Part shown: in pieces, positions 33,606-41,468 of the stretch
Layout of the letters: every line of letters begins with the position of its first letter
Numbering within the stretch: position 1 is the first letter of the stretch
From: CADEFX01 sp050260355
GTDB taxonomy: Bacteria; Pseudomonadota; Alphaproteobacteria; Rhizobiales; Hyphomicrobiaceae
Assembly (NCBI GenBank): GCA_050260355.1
Contig: JBLNBZ010000048.1
Location: forward strand, 55,394 to 119,393
DNA: 64,000 nt
Direction of reading: 5' to 3'
Notes under the pieces: generated by a model
The model's database searches: none
Told to the model about the DNA's origin: nothing
The model's input: only the letters and a program-made list of their open reading frames with translations
Program-made: the position numbers and the translations under genes

Positions 33606-34967
33606 ATGGCCTCCTTCTCCCTCGTCTCCGCAACCGGCATGCTCGGCTCGGGCTATCGGCCGGAGTCGATAGACAAGGCAATCTCGCTCGGCGCCCAGAT
33701 GATCGGCTGCGACGCCGGATCGACGGATGCGGGTCCTAGTCACCTGGCCACCGGCGTCTGCTTCTTCTCCAAGGCGGCGGTGAAGCGCGACACCTACAAC
33801 ATGCTGACCCGCGCCATCGAGCATCGCCTTCCGCTCGTCATCGGGTCGGCCGGGTTCTCGGGCTCCGATCAGGGGCTCGAGTGGCTTTCGGGCATCGTGC
33901 TCGAGATCGCGAAAGAGAACAATCTGCACTTCAAAATGGCCAAGGTGCACGCGGAGCTGAGCAAAGAGACCGTGCGCCAGCATCTCAAAGCCGGCAAAAG
34001 CCGGCCGCTCGCGCCGGCCCAGCCCCTCACCGAGGAGGACATCGATGCGTCGTTGCACATCGTCGGCATGATGGGCGTCGAGCCGATCCAGAAGGCCTTC
34101 AACGAAGGAGCGCAGGTCGTCGTCACCGGCAGGTCGAGCGACACCTCGATCTTTTCCGCCTTGCCGTTGATGAAGGGATACAAGCCCGAGGTCGTCTGGC
34201 ACATGGCCAAGATCCTCGAGTGTGGCGCGGCCGCGGTTGCCGTGCGGACGGCGCCCGACAGCATGATGGCGACGCTGCATGAGGATGCGTTCGACGTCTT
34301 TCCGCTGCGCGAGGATTATTGGTGCACGCCGCAAAGCATCGCCTCGCATACGCTCTATGAGAATGCCGATCCGTTCGAGCTCAAGGAGCCGTCAGGGACG
34401 CTCTACACGCGCGACGCGAAATACACGGCGATCTCCGACCGGGCGGTCCGCGTCAGCGGCTCCAAGTTCGTGCCGGCCGAGGAGTATACGGTGAAGCTGG
34501 AAGGCGCGCGATTGCGAGGATACTCCACGATCCTGCTCGGAGCGGTGCGCGATCCCTACATCCTCAGCCAGCTCGATTCCTGGCTCGAGCAGCTCGACAA
34601 GAACATCAAATTCCGCCTCGGCAATACGATCGGCAACGCCAAATATGAAATCATCACGCGTGTCTATGGTCGCGACGGCGTGATGGGCGAGTTGGAGCCG
34701 GACCGTGCCATCAAGAGCCATGAGGTGGCAATCCTCTGGGATGTGATCTCCGAGTCGCAGGAGCTGTCCAACACCATCGCCACCAGCGTCAGCCATTTGG
34801 CCATCCACAATCCGATCCCGAAGTGGCATGGGCTGATCACGGGCGTGGCACTGCCGTTCTCGCCGGGCGAGGTCAATCGCGGCCCGGTGCACGAGTTCCA
34901 CCTCAATCACGTGCTGGTGCCTGAGACGCCGACCTCGCTGTTCCCGATCGAGATGGTGAAGGTGTAG
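33606..34967 (+). CDS. AtuA-like (DUF1446) acyclic terpene utilization family protein
   Basis: A protein of 453 residues. Recognisable elements: SATGMLGSGYRPESIDKAIS, IGCDAGSTDAGPSHLATG, VIGSAGFSGSDQGLEWL, VVTGRSSDTSIFSALPLM and LECGAAAVAVRTAPDSMMAT. The family is named for AtuA of Pseudomonas citronellolis, needed for growth on citronellol or geraniol, but its reaction is not established. AAAGGAAA lies before the ATG. The DUF4387 gene follows after four bases; the two are commonly paired and may form one enzyme. Confidence 0.88.
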   Translation: MASFSLVSATGMLGSGYRPESIDKAISLGAQMIGCDAGSTDAGPSHLATGVCFFSKAAVKRDTYNMLTRAIEHRLPLVIGSAGFSGSDQGLEWLSGIVLEIAKENNLHFKMAKVHAELSKETVRQHLKAGKSRPLAPAQPLTEEDIDASLHIVGMMGVEPIQKAFNEGAQVVVTGRSSDTSIFSALPLMKGYKPEVVWHMAKILECGAAAVAVRTAPDSMMATLHEDAFDVFPLREDYWCTPQSIASHTLYENADPFELKEPSGTLYTRDAKYTAISDRAVRVSGSKFVPAEEYTVKLEGARLRGYSTILLGAVRDPYILSQLDSWLEQLDKNIKFRLGNTIGNAKYEIITRVYGRDGVMGELEPDRAIKSHEVAILWDVISESQELSNTIATSVSHLAIHNPIPKWHGLITGVALPFSPGEVNRGPVHEFHLNHVLVPETPTSLFPIEMVKV

Positions 34968-34971
34968 AGCC

Positions 34972-35280
34972 ATGCAGCAGACCATCGGCGACCTGGCAGT
35001 TCTGGTACGCTCGAAGAACGCCGGCCCATTCTGGCTGACGCTCGACATCATGTTCGACAAGCCTGAGACCTACCATCGCGTGCGAGATGCCAACGTCCTC
35101 ACGAAGAAGGACATTGCCCGCATGTTCAAGCTGAAGGAGGAGGACATCATCGTCGTCAACCACGACGCGGCGCTGGCGATCAAGATCAGCTTTCCCCGCA
35201 AGCACAGCTCAGGCTCGGCTTACGACAACGATGCCTTCGGCGGGCAGCAATACGCCCCGATCCTGGGGCTGAAAGTCTGA
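34972..35280 (+). CDS. DUF4387 family protein
   Basis: A protein of 102 residues: LAVLVRSKNAGPFWLTLDIM, MFDKPETYHRVRDANVLTKK and ISFPRKHSSGSAYDNDAFGG are typical of DUF4387. It is nearly always encoded directly after, or fused to, AtuA-like proteins, which suggests a subunit of the same complex. Unknown biochemistry. Confidence 0.87.
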   Translation: MQQTIGDLAVLVRSKNAGPFWLTLDIMFDKPETYHRVRDANVLTKKDIARMFKLKEEDIIVVNHDAALAIKISFPRKHSSGSAYDNDAFGGQQYAPILGLKV

Positions 35281-35411
35281 CGCGGGCGCGCGTCGGCGGA
35301 CTGTGGCCCTTGGTCTCGAGGCGTTCTTTGCAGGCGCAGCTTGTCGGCCAGGAAGGCCGGCTCGCATTCGCACCCGCCGAGGCTGTAGACTGGGCACTGC
35401 AGCTCCCCTCT

Positions 35412-35425
35412 GTTACCTAGGTAAC
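35412..35425. promoter_or_regulatory. Perfect 14-base palindrome, candidate operator
   Basis: GTTACCTAGGTAAC, fully symmetric and with the rare CTAG core, 73 bases before the start of the OmpA-like gene. Its size and symmetry suit a dimeric regulator such as a TetR- or MarR-type protein. The binding factor is unknown. Confidence 0.5.
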
Positions 35426-35497
35426 TTTGTTGGAGCGCCCGTCCGGCTACAATGGGCTCATCGGATCAAGCTGCCGATCGAAAGACGAGGTAAGCTG

Positions 35498-36427
35498 ATG
35501 ACGCGCCGCCTCCGAATAAGGGCCTCCTGTGGCTTTCTGGGTTGGTTCGGCTGTGCCCTTCTTCTCAGCCTGTTTTCTTCCTTGTCGCCGGCGTGGACGC
35601 AGGAGCAGCCCTCCGCGAAGGAACTGATGGGCCGGGCGCAGTCCCAATCGGAGAAGAAGGCGGTCGAGGACCTGATCGAGAAGCTGCAGCCGCGCCCGGC
35701 ACAGAAAGCAAAGCCTCCAGACGCCGCGGGCGATCCCACCCGGCAGGGGGTCAAGGCCGAGGAGAGCGCGAAACCGGCCATATCGACACCTCGTCCCGCC
35801 GCAGCGGCCCCCTCCAAAGAACCGACTGAAGAGAAGCCACGAGAGGCCGCCGTCACACCGGCGGCCAAAGAGTTGGGCGATGCCAAGCCGCGAGAGGACT
35901 CCGAGCCCGGCGGCGGCAGTCAACGCGCGAGCACGCAAACGCCGACGACGACTACCAAGACGAGCTCCGAGGAGCAGACCGGCACCCCCGACCAGCAACC
36001 GCCCACACCGGCGACGGAGGCCAAGCCGGGGCTGGCGCCCGAGAGGATCGTCGAGCAGGCAGCGCGCCAGCAGCTGCCGAGCGTCGATCTGGAGGTGCTG
36101 TTCGAATACAATTCAGCGGAGCTGACCCCACAGGCGGTCGAGGCTCTGACGCCCCTGGGACTTGCGCTGAGCGACGCGCGGCTGGCCGACGGCCGCTTTT
36201 TGATTGCAGGGCACACGGACGCAAAGGGCGGCTCGGCCTACAATCGGCGGTTGTCGCAGCGCAGGGCAGAGGCCGTGCGCCAGTTCCTGATTGTCAATTT
36301 CAAGATCAAGCCCTCGAGCCTCGTGGCCCGCGGCTTCGGCGAGAAGCACTTGAAGGTGCCGCAGGATCCGCTTGCAGCCGAAAACCGCCGCGTGCAGGTC
36401 GTAAACTTCAAGCAAGAGACGCGCTGA
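35498..36427 (+). CDS. OmpA-like peptidoglycan-binding domain protein
   Basis: A protein of 309 residues. An N-terminal signal sequence (about residues 1-34, ending SLSPAWTQ), a Pro/Lys/Glu/Thr-rich unstructured spacer (about 50-180) and a C-terminal OmpA domain: VDLEVLFEYNSAELTPQAVE, FLIAGHTDAKG, NRRLSQRRAEAVRQFLI and GFGEKHLK...NRRVQVV. The domain anchors proteins to peptidoglycan in the periplasm; the long spacer suggests it reaches from the outer membrane or cell surface. There is no beta-barrel and no lipobox. GAGG precedes the ATG; a palindrome lies upstream. Confidence 0.87.
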   Translation: MTRRLRIRASCGFLGWFGCALLLSLFSSLSPAWTQEQPSAKELMGRAQSQSEKKAVEDLIEKLQPRPAQKAKPPDAAGDPTRQGVKAEESAKPAISTPRPAAAAPSKEPTEEKPREAAVTPAAKELGDAKPREDSEPGGGSQRASTQTPTTTTKTSSEEQTGTPDQQPPTPATEAKPGLAPERIVEQAARQQLPSVDLEVLFEYNSAELTPQAVEALTPLGLALSDARLADGRFLIAGHTDAKGGSAYNRRLSQRRAEAVRQFLIVNFKIKPSSLVARGFGEKHLKVPQDPLAAENRRVQVVNFKQETR

Positions 36428-36498
36428 ATCGGGCTCGAGCGCCGCCTCCCTCTCCAGGTTACTGCGATTTGCGATCGAGCCGCCTCGATTCCCCGGCT

Positions 36499-36522
36499 CC
36501 CTCTCCCTCGCGAGGGAGAGGG
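36499..36522. repeat. Perfect 24-base palindrome in intergenic region
   Basis: The two 12-base arms, CCCTCTCCCTCG and CGAGGGAGAGGG, are perfectly complementary with no loop. It lies 72 bases after the OmpA-like stop codon but lacks a T-tract, so it is better seen as part of the surrounding repeat cluster than as a terminator. Confidence 0.7.
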
Positions 36523-36547
36523 CTTCGCGCCCTGGACTTGCGAGGGC

Positions 36548-36632
36548 CATGGGGAAATGCGGCATGTAACACTTGCAGTGACGAATCGAGGAACGGCCCG
36601 AGCAAGTCCTTGGGCGTGAAGGGTGAGGGTGC
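36548..36632 (-). repeat. Dispersed intergenic repeat, module A (copy 1)
   Basis: Read on the minus strand, this segment matches 61315-61400 at roughly 80 percent by eye, sharing CACCCTCACCCTTC, CGCCCAAGG, CGGGCCG and ACTGCAAG. It lies between the OmpA-like and cyclase genes. Confidence 0.75.
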
Positions 36633-36737
36633 GCAAGCAGCTTGCGTTTGCATGAGGCGACTTCACCTCTCTCCCACGGAGAGGTCGGAACGCGCCAGCG
36701 TTCCGAGTGAGGGATTCACGCGAAAGATTGCCAGGTT

Positions 36738-36838
36738 GCCCCCTCACCCTGCTCGCCTGATGACTTGCTCGCGCTTGCCGATCGCGTGGCACGGCTGTGC
36801 CCGAGCGCTCGCAAGTCATGGCGAACAGCCCTCACCCC
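36738..36838 (-). repeat. Dispersed intergenic repeat, module B (copy 1), hairpin-forming
   Basis: Read on the minus strand it matches 61415-61515 at about 90 percent by eye. The unit contains the nested inverted repeats GACTTGC/GCAAGTC and AGCGC/GCGCG, and is bounded by GGTGAGGG-like direct repeats. It would fold into a long imperfect hairpin, as in REP-like elements. Confidence 0.78.
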
Positions 36839-36994
36839 TGAGGGGCGAGGGAGTCGCTCGCGCCACAATCGAGTGCAGCGCGATTTCCAACCGAACCGAA
36901 TCGAAGCGACCCGATGTCCATCTCTTTCTCCATCGCGAGGGGGACTCCCCGGCGTGGAAAGGGAGCCCGCGTCCCGTGCGAATCGCGAAATGAG

Positions 36995-38740
36995 CTAGCC
37001 GTGCGCACCCATGCCCAGGCTGCCGCGCACCCCATTCCGGTCGTCCTCGCTCGATGCCACGAGAATGCTCGCGGGAAGATCGCGACCGCGCGTCACGCCG
37101 ATCACCTGCATAGGCTCGGCGACACCGCGCACGGTGATGCTCTCCGGAGTCGGGAATTGATCGAGGAAGCCGGCATGCTTGGCCACTTCCGCCGACAGGA
37201 CGATCTGCACATTCTTCTCTTTGGAAAGCGACTCGAGCCGGCTCGCCACGTTGACCACGTCGCCAACCACCGTCAGGTCGACCGCCTCGCCATAGCCGAT
37301 CCTGCCGAGCAGCAGCGAGCCCGCGTGCAGCCCCATGCCGACCCGGAGCGGCCGGCCGATGTCCTCGCCCAACTTGGCGTTGACATGGTCCAGGGCGAGA
37401 TCGATCGCCCTCGCTGCCCGCAGCGCTTCGCGGCAGCCGGCTTCAACGCCCTGATATTGCCCGAAGATCGCCAGCAGGCCGTCGCCCAGGAACTTGTCGA
37501 TCCAGCCGCCGTGATTGTGAATGGCCGACCCGGTGGCGGCGAAGAACTCGTTGAGGATAAAGACCACGTCGAACGGCAGCCGCCCCTGCGTGAGGTTGGT
37601 GAACTCCCGCAGATCGAGGAACATGACGGCAAGCTTGCGCTCAACGCCACCGGCATCCGCCTCCGGCAGGTCCACCGCCTGGGGACCGGTGCTGCCGGGC
37701 CGCAGCAGCCGCGTGACGGTCAGCGAGTGCTCAGGCCTTACCTGGCAGGCGAGGCGCACGTTCTTGGGCGCAGCGATGCTCGCCAGCGTTATGGCCTCGG
37801 GATAGGTGGGCGGCGCCAGATTGGCCGCTCCATCGTCGATGCGAACGCGACAAGTCGAGCAGCGGGCGCGCCCGCCGCAGACCGCGGCGTGCGGAATGCG
37901 GTGCATGCGGCTGATCTCGAGCAGCGTCGGGCCGCGCGGCACGCGCACGATCGGTCCGCCGGTGTACTTGACCACCAGCTTCGGCAGGGTGCTCAGCACG
38001 TAGTAGCGCCAGGCGATCGCCGTCGCGACGATCAGCAAGGCGCAGGCAAAGCCCAGCCTGACGAGATAGCGGTAGTAGCCCAACACGTCGGCGTTTTGCG
38101 CATCGGGCCAGTTCGTCACCTGCTTGACGCGCGCGAACATCTCCGGGTTCTCGATCAGCAGCGCGACGGCGCGGCCGGAGACCATGAAGCCACCCAGCGC
38201 GACCAGTGGCACGGCGATAACAACGAACAGCAGCACCGGTTGCGCCAGCCGGTATGGCGGATACAGCCTGAGCCAAAAGTGGATGCCGAGACAGCCGTGC
38301 AACCAGACAAGCAGGAGCAAGGTGCTCTGAATGATGGCGCTGGCTGGCCACAGCCGCGCAAGCTCGTACAGGTAATTGTCCTGAACGCCGAAGAACACGC
38401 GGGCGATACGCGTATTGACGATGTGCGGGAACAGCAGGAAGGGGATCAGCAGTCCGAGGATGATCTGAGCCAACTCCCAGGGCGGCAGGCGCAGGGTCGT
38501 CCGCGTCGCGAGCTTGTAGAGGGCCAGCGTGACGTGCGTCACCAACGCCGCGAGCAGGATGAATGTGCCGGGCACCGAGCGCGTCACCACCCAGCGCCAC
38601 TGCTGCACTTCGTGCATGGTCTCCAGATCGATGAGACCGAGTGCGTGATTGAGGAAATGAGTGGCGGCAAAAGCAAACAGGATCAGCCCGGAGATGATCC
38701 GCAATCGCTGAGCCGCATTTCCTCGAAAAAGTACATGCAT
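36995..38740 (-). CDS. Membrane adenylate/guanylate cyclase with haem anchor and [2Fe-2S] domain (CyaC-like)
   Basis: A protein of 581 residues in three parts. Residues about 10-255 contain six membrane helices resembling the succinate dehydrogenase cytochrome b anchor, with His28, His32, His69, His106, His148 and His154 as possible haem ligands. Residues about 258-345 form a plant-type ferredoxin domain with Cys288, Cys294, Cys297 and Cys332. Residues about 370-560 are a class III nucleotidyl cyclase with metal-binding Asp376 and Asp420 (VMFLDLREF; WIDKFLGDGLLAIFG). This layout is that of CyaC of Sinorhizobium meliloti, a redox- and quinone-responsive adenylate cyclase. The ATG at 38740 is chosen over an upstream TTG. 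Confidence 0.9.
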   Translation of the reverse strand: MHVLFRGNAAQRLRIISGLILFAFAATHFLNHALGLIDLETMHEVQQWRWVVTRSVPGTFILLAALVTHVTLALYKLATRTTLRLPPWELAQIILGLLIPFLLFPHIVNTRIARVFFGVQDNYLYELARLWPASAIIQSTLLLLVWLHGCLGIHFWLRLYPPYRLAQPVLLFVVIAVPLVALGGFMVSGRAVALLIENPEMFARVKQVTNWPDAQNADVLGYYRYLVRLGFACALLIVATAIAWRYYVLSTLPKLVVKYTGGPIVRVPRGPTLLEISRMHRIPHAAVCGGRARCSTCRVRIDDGAANLAPPTYPEAITLASIAAPKNVRLACQVRPEHSLTVTRLLRPGSTGPQAVDLPEADAGGVERKLAVMFLDLREFTNLTQGRLPFDVVFILNEFFAATGSAIHNHGGWIDKFLGDGLLAIFGQYQGVEAGCREALRAARAIDLALDHVNAKLGEDIGRPLRVGMGLHAGSLLLGRIGYGEAVDLTVVGDVVNVASRLESLSKEKNVQIVLSAEVAKHAGFLDQFPTPESITVRGVAEPMQVIGVTRGRDLPASILVASSEDDRNGVRGSLGMGAHG

Positions 38741-38976
38741 TGCTGCGGCGCCCTCATACCAACGATCTGCGACGGAATGCCGGCATAATAAGCGCTTCCC
38801 CAACGAGCTAGAAGGGCGAAATCAGTCAACATCAGCCAACCCCGCTTTGGTGCGGTCACTTCCTCGTTAACCTAGCTGGGACAGGCACGACGTGGCGTCC
38901 GGGCGCCCAGCGCCGGTTGGCGCGCGCCGCGACGCGAGGCATGCCCCTGAACCGTCGTGCCGCCGGCCTGAGCGCC

Positions 38977-39570
38977 TTATCGCGCGCCGGTCTTGCGGAA
39001 GGGACGGAGCGTCTTGAACGGTGGCAAAGGCTCGATCAGCCTCCTCGCCACGAGATCTGCAGCTATCGCTTCGGCCTTGTCGAAGGCAAACGAGCCCGAA
39101 TAGAAGATCACCCGTCCGCTAGGCCGCAGCTTGTCCACCAGCAGCTCGGCGACCTGCAAATCCGTGAGAGCACCATATTCATCGTTCTTCTCGGTGCGGA
39201 ATTCGCCCGTATGAAACAGCGTGACGACGTCGAGATCGGGAAGCAGCCGCGCATCGAGCTGGTAGATGTCGCCGAAGAACGCCTTGTAGCTGCGGCCGAC
39301 GAGGGGCCGCTCGATCACGAGCTTGATATAGTCGCTGTACTCCTGCGGTGACGCGGTGATGCCGAGCACGGCATTGTTGCTGCCATTCTCCGCGGTGCGA
39401 ATGCCGACAACATGGTGGCCGCCGGTGCCGAAGTGGAAGATCGAGGCGCCGGTGATGCCTTCGCTCTCCAGATACTCCAGAAAGTGCACATCGCACGGGC
39501 ACTACTTCTCGTCGAGAAACCAGTTCACGTCCCAGATGTTGAGCGCCACGCCCGTCCTCCCAGTCTTCAT
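38977..39570 (-). pseudogene. Methyltransferase-like gene interrupted by an in-frame TAG
   Basis: The gene starts at ATG 39570, overlapping the ABC-transporter stop as ATGA. It runs MKTGRTGVALNIWDVNWFL and DEK, then meets TAG at 39504-39502 (codon 23), and continues in the same frame as CPCDVHFLEYLESEG to a normal stop at 38977. With read-through the product is 197 residues. The body looks like a Rossmann-type methyltransferase: FHFGTGGHHVVGIR, DVVTLFHTGEFRTEKNDEYG and RPSGRVIFYSGSFAFDKAEA. A downstream GTG at 39489 could give a truncated 170-residue protein. A nonsense mutation or sequencing error is the simplest explanation. Confidence 0.7.
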
Positions 39571-41354
39571 GCCACGCCTGCCGTGACGCTGGCGCGCAAA
39601 ATCGATCCGCCGGACCTCGTCTCCAGCGTCAGCCGGCGCACGTGGAAGCCGTCCGTCCGCTCCCGCTGGCCGAGATTGAGGATAGCGGCATGCGGCAGCT
39701 CGGCAACGACCTGGTCCAACAGCGCCTGCTGCGCCTCGGGCTCCAGCGCCGACAGGCCATCATCGATGACGATGACATCGGGTCCGTGCAGCAGGAGGCG
39801 TGCAACCGCGATGCGCTGCCGCTCGCCCGTGCCGAGAACATGGTCCCAGCGGTCCTCATGACCGAGACGATGCGAGATGTGGCCCAATCCGACCCGGTCG
39901 AGAACGTCGATGAGCCGGTCGTCGCCGATGTGCTGTTCCGTGAACGGGTAGAGCAGCCCGGTCCTCAGCGTGCCGAGCGGCATGTAGGGCTTCTGTGGTG
40001 TGATCATGACCCTGAGGTTGCGCGGCAGCTCGAGCCTGCCCCGCCCCCAGGGCCACACGCCTGCGATCACCCGCACAAGCGCTGTCTTGCCAGTGCTGGA
40101 GTTGCCGGCGATGCCGACGCGCTCCCCTGGGGCGAGGCTGAGACTGGCGCTGTTGACCAAGGACCGGCCGGAAGGATCGAGCACGCTGATTCCCGCCAGA
40201 TGCAAGCTGGCATCGGCGCTGGCGGTGGTGTCGATACGCGCGCCGTCGAGCGCGGCGAGCTGTCCGTCGACCGCCTCGCAGGCATCGACCAGGACCATGA
40301 CGCGCCGCGCCGAGGCGTAGCACTCCGCAATCCGGTTGTAGTTGTCGACAAGCCAGGAGATGGCCATCTGGACCTGCACGAAAGCGCCGGCGAGCTGCGT
40401 GACCTCGCCGAGCGTGAGCTCGCCCGAGAAATACTTGGGCGCCGCAAACAAGAGCGGCACGATGGGGATCATCGGTCCGCTCGAGTTGGTGATCCATGTC
40501 AGCCGGCCATGCTGCTGCACGATGGCAAGCCAGCGCGCCACGACGTTGTCGTAGGCCCGGTTGAAGCTCTCTTTCTCGCCGGCGCTGCCGCGCATGAGCG
40601 CGACGCTTTCCGCGTTCTCCCTGAGGCGCATCAAGGCGAAGCGGAAGATGCCCTCGGCCTCGTTCTTGCGGGCGAAGCAGGAAACCAGAGGCCGGCCGAT
40701 ATACAGCATGAGGCCGGACATCAACCCGCCGTAGGCGAGCGCCGCGACGACCATGTAGGCCGGCACGGTGAGCGGCACACCGCCGATGCTGAAACTGATC
40801 GAGCCGCCCACGGACCAGAGAATGCTGATGAAGGCGGCGGCCCCTGTAACAGCAGAAAACAGTCCAATGGCGAGATCGACGAGCGGCTCGGTCGCCCAAC
40901 GCGAGTCGTCGGCGATGCGGTACTCCGGGTTGGCGGGCTCCGTGCGCGTGACGCCGAGATGGTAATAGCGATCCCGCACGAGCCAGGTATCGAGCAGCCG
41001 GCTGACGATCCACGCCCGCCAACGCACCTGCAGGCGCTCGCGCGTCAGCACGATGCCGACCCCGATGGCGGCCATGGATATGACTATGGCGGCGAAGATC
41101 AGCACGGCCAGGGCCGCGGCTTCGGCATCCTTGCGCTCCAGCGCGTCGAAGAACCAGCGGTTCCAGTGGTTGAGCGCCACGGTCGCCAGCAGGCTGAGCA
41201 ATAAAAATAGTGCGAGGCCCAGCGTGAGCGCCCAGGCGGTGCGGGCCGTCGCGCCGCGCCAGAAGCCGCCAGTAAAGCGCGCAAAGGCCCTGGCGACGGC
41301 TGGATCGAGCCTGAGGCCTGCCGATTCGTCGGGTGTCTGCTCAGTGGATGCCAT
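39567..41354 (-). CDS. ABC transporter, membrane plus ATPase fusion (SbmA/YddA-like)
   Basis: A protein of 595 residues. Residues about 30-340 form a six-helix domain of the ABC_membrane_2 type (NHWNRWFFDALERKDAEA; WRAWIVSRLLDTWL; NPEYRIADDSR). Residues about 385-590 form the nucleotide-binding domain. The domain is degenerate: Walker A GNSSTGKT (417-424) is intact, the signature reads LGTGERQR (507-514), Walker B ends in Asp-Asp (531-532), so the catalytic Glu is Asp, and the H-loop His appears replaced by Gln (NLGQRERTDG). ATP binding is plausible, hydrolysis may be slow. Relatives include peptide, vitamin B12 and very-long-chain fatty acyl transporters. Coupled by overlap to the interrupted gene. 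Confidence 0.87.
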   Translation of the reverse strand: MASTEQTPDESAGLRLDPAVARAFARFTGGFWRGATARTAWALTLGLALFLLLSLLATVALNHWNRWFFDALERKDAEAAALAVLIFAAIVISMAAIGVGIVLTRERLQVRWRAWIVSRLLDTWLVRDRYYHLGVTRTEPANPEYRIADDSRWATEPLVDLAIGLFSAVTGAAAFISILWSVGGSISFSIGGVPLTVPAYMVVAALAYGGLMSGLMLYIGRPLVSCFARKNEAEGIFRFALMRLRENAESVALMRGSAGEKESFNRAYDNVVARWLAIVQQHGRLTWITNSSGPMIPIVPLLFAAPKYFSGELTLGEVTQLAGAFVQVQMAISWLVDNYNRIAECYASARRVMVLVDACEAVDGQLAALDGARIDTTASADASLHLAGISVLDPSGRSLVNSASLSLAPGERVGIAGNSSTGKTALVRVIAGVWPWGRGRLELPRNLRVMITPQKPYMPLGTLRTGLLYPFTEQHIGDDRLIDVLDRVGLGHISHRLGHEDRWDHVLGTGERQRIAVARLLLHGPDVIVIDDGLSALEPEAQQALLDQVVAELPHAAILNLGQRERTDGFHVRRLTLETRSGGSILRASVTAGVA

Positions 41355-41468
41355 GGTCAGGCCTGCTAGCCGAAAGATGCGCCTGCTGTAAGGCGCTTAT
41401 GCGCATACGCGACGGATCGGTCAGCAACGTGACACGACCCGCCAATCGACCAAAGGCCCCCGCTCCGA

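Larger units (their letters stand above)
36428..36994. other. Gene-free interval filled with palindromic repeats
   Basis: 567 bases between the OmpA-like gene and the convergent cyclase gene. It holds the 24-base palindrome, repeat modules A and B, and a further inverted pair (CTCTCCCACGGAGAGGT near 36668-36685). All reading frames through it are short and lack homology features; no RNA gene recognised. Confidence 0.7.

Noticed and set aside
38977..39570. Pyrrolysine or programmed read-through at the TAG
   Set aside because: No supporting structure is visible and pyrrolysine is rare in this group; kept only as a remote alternative to mutation.
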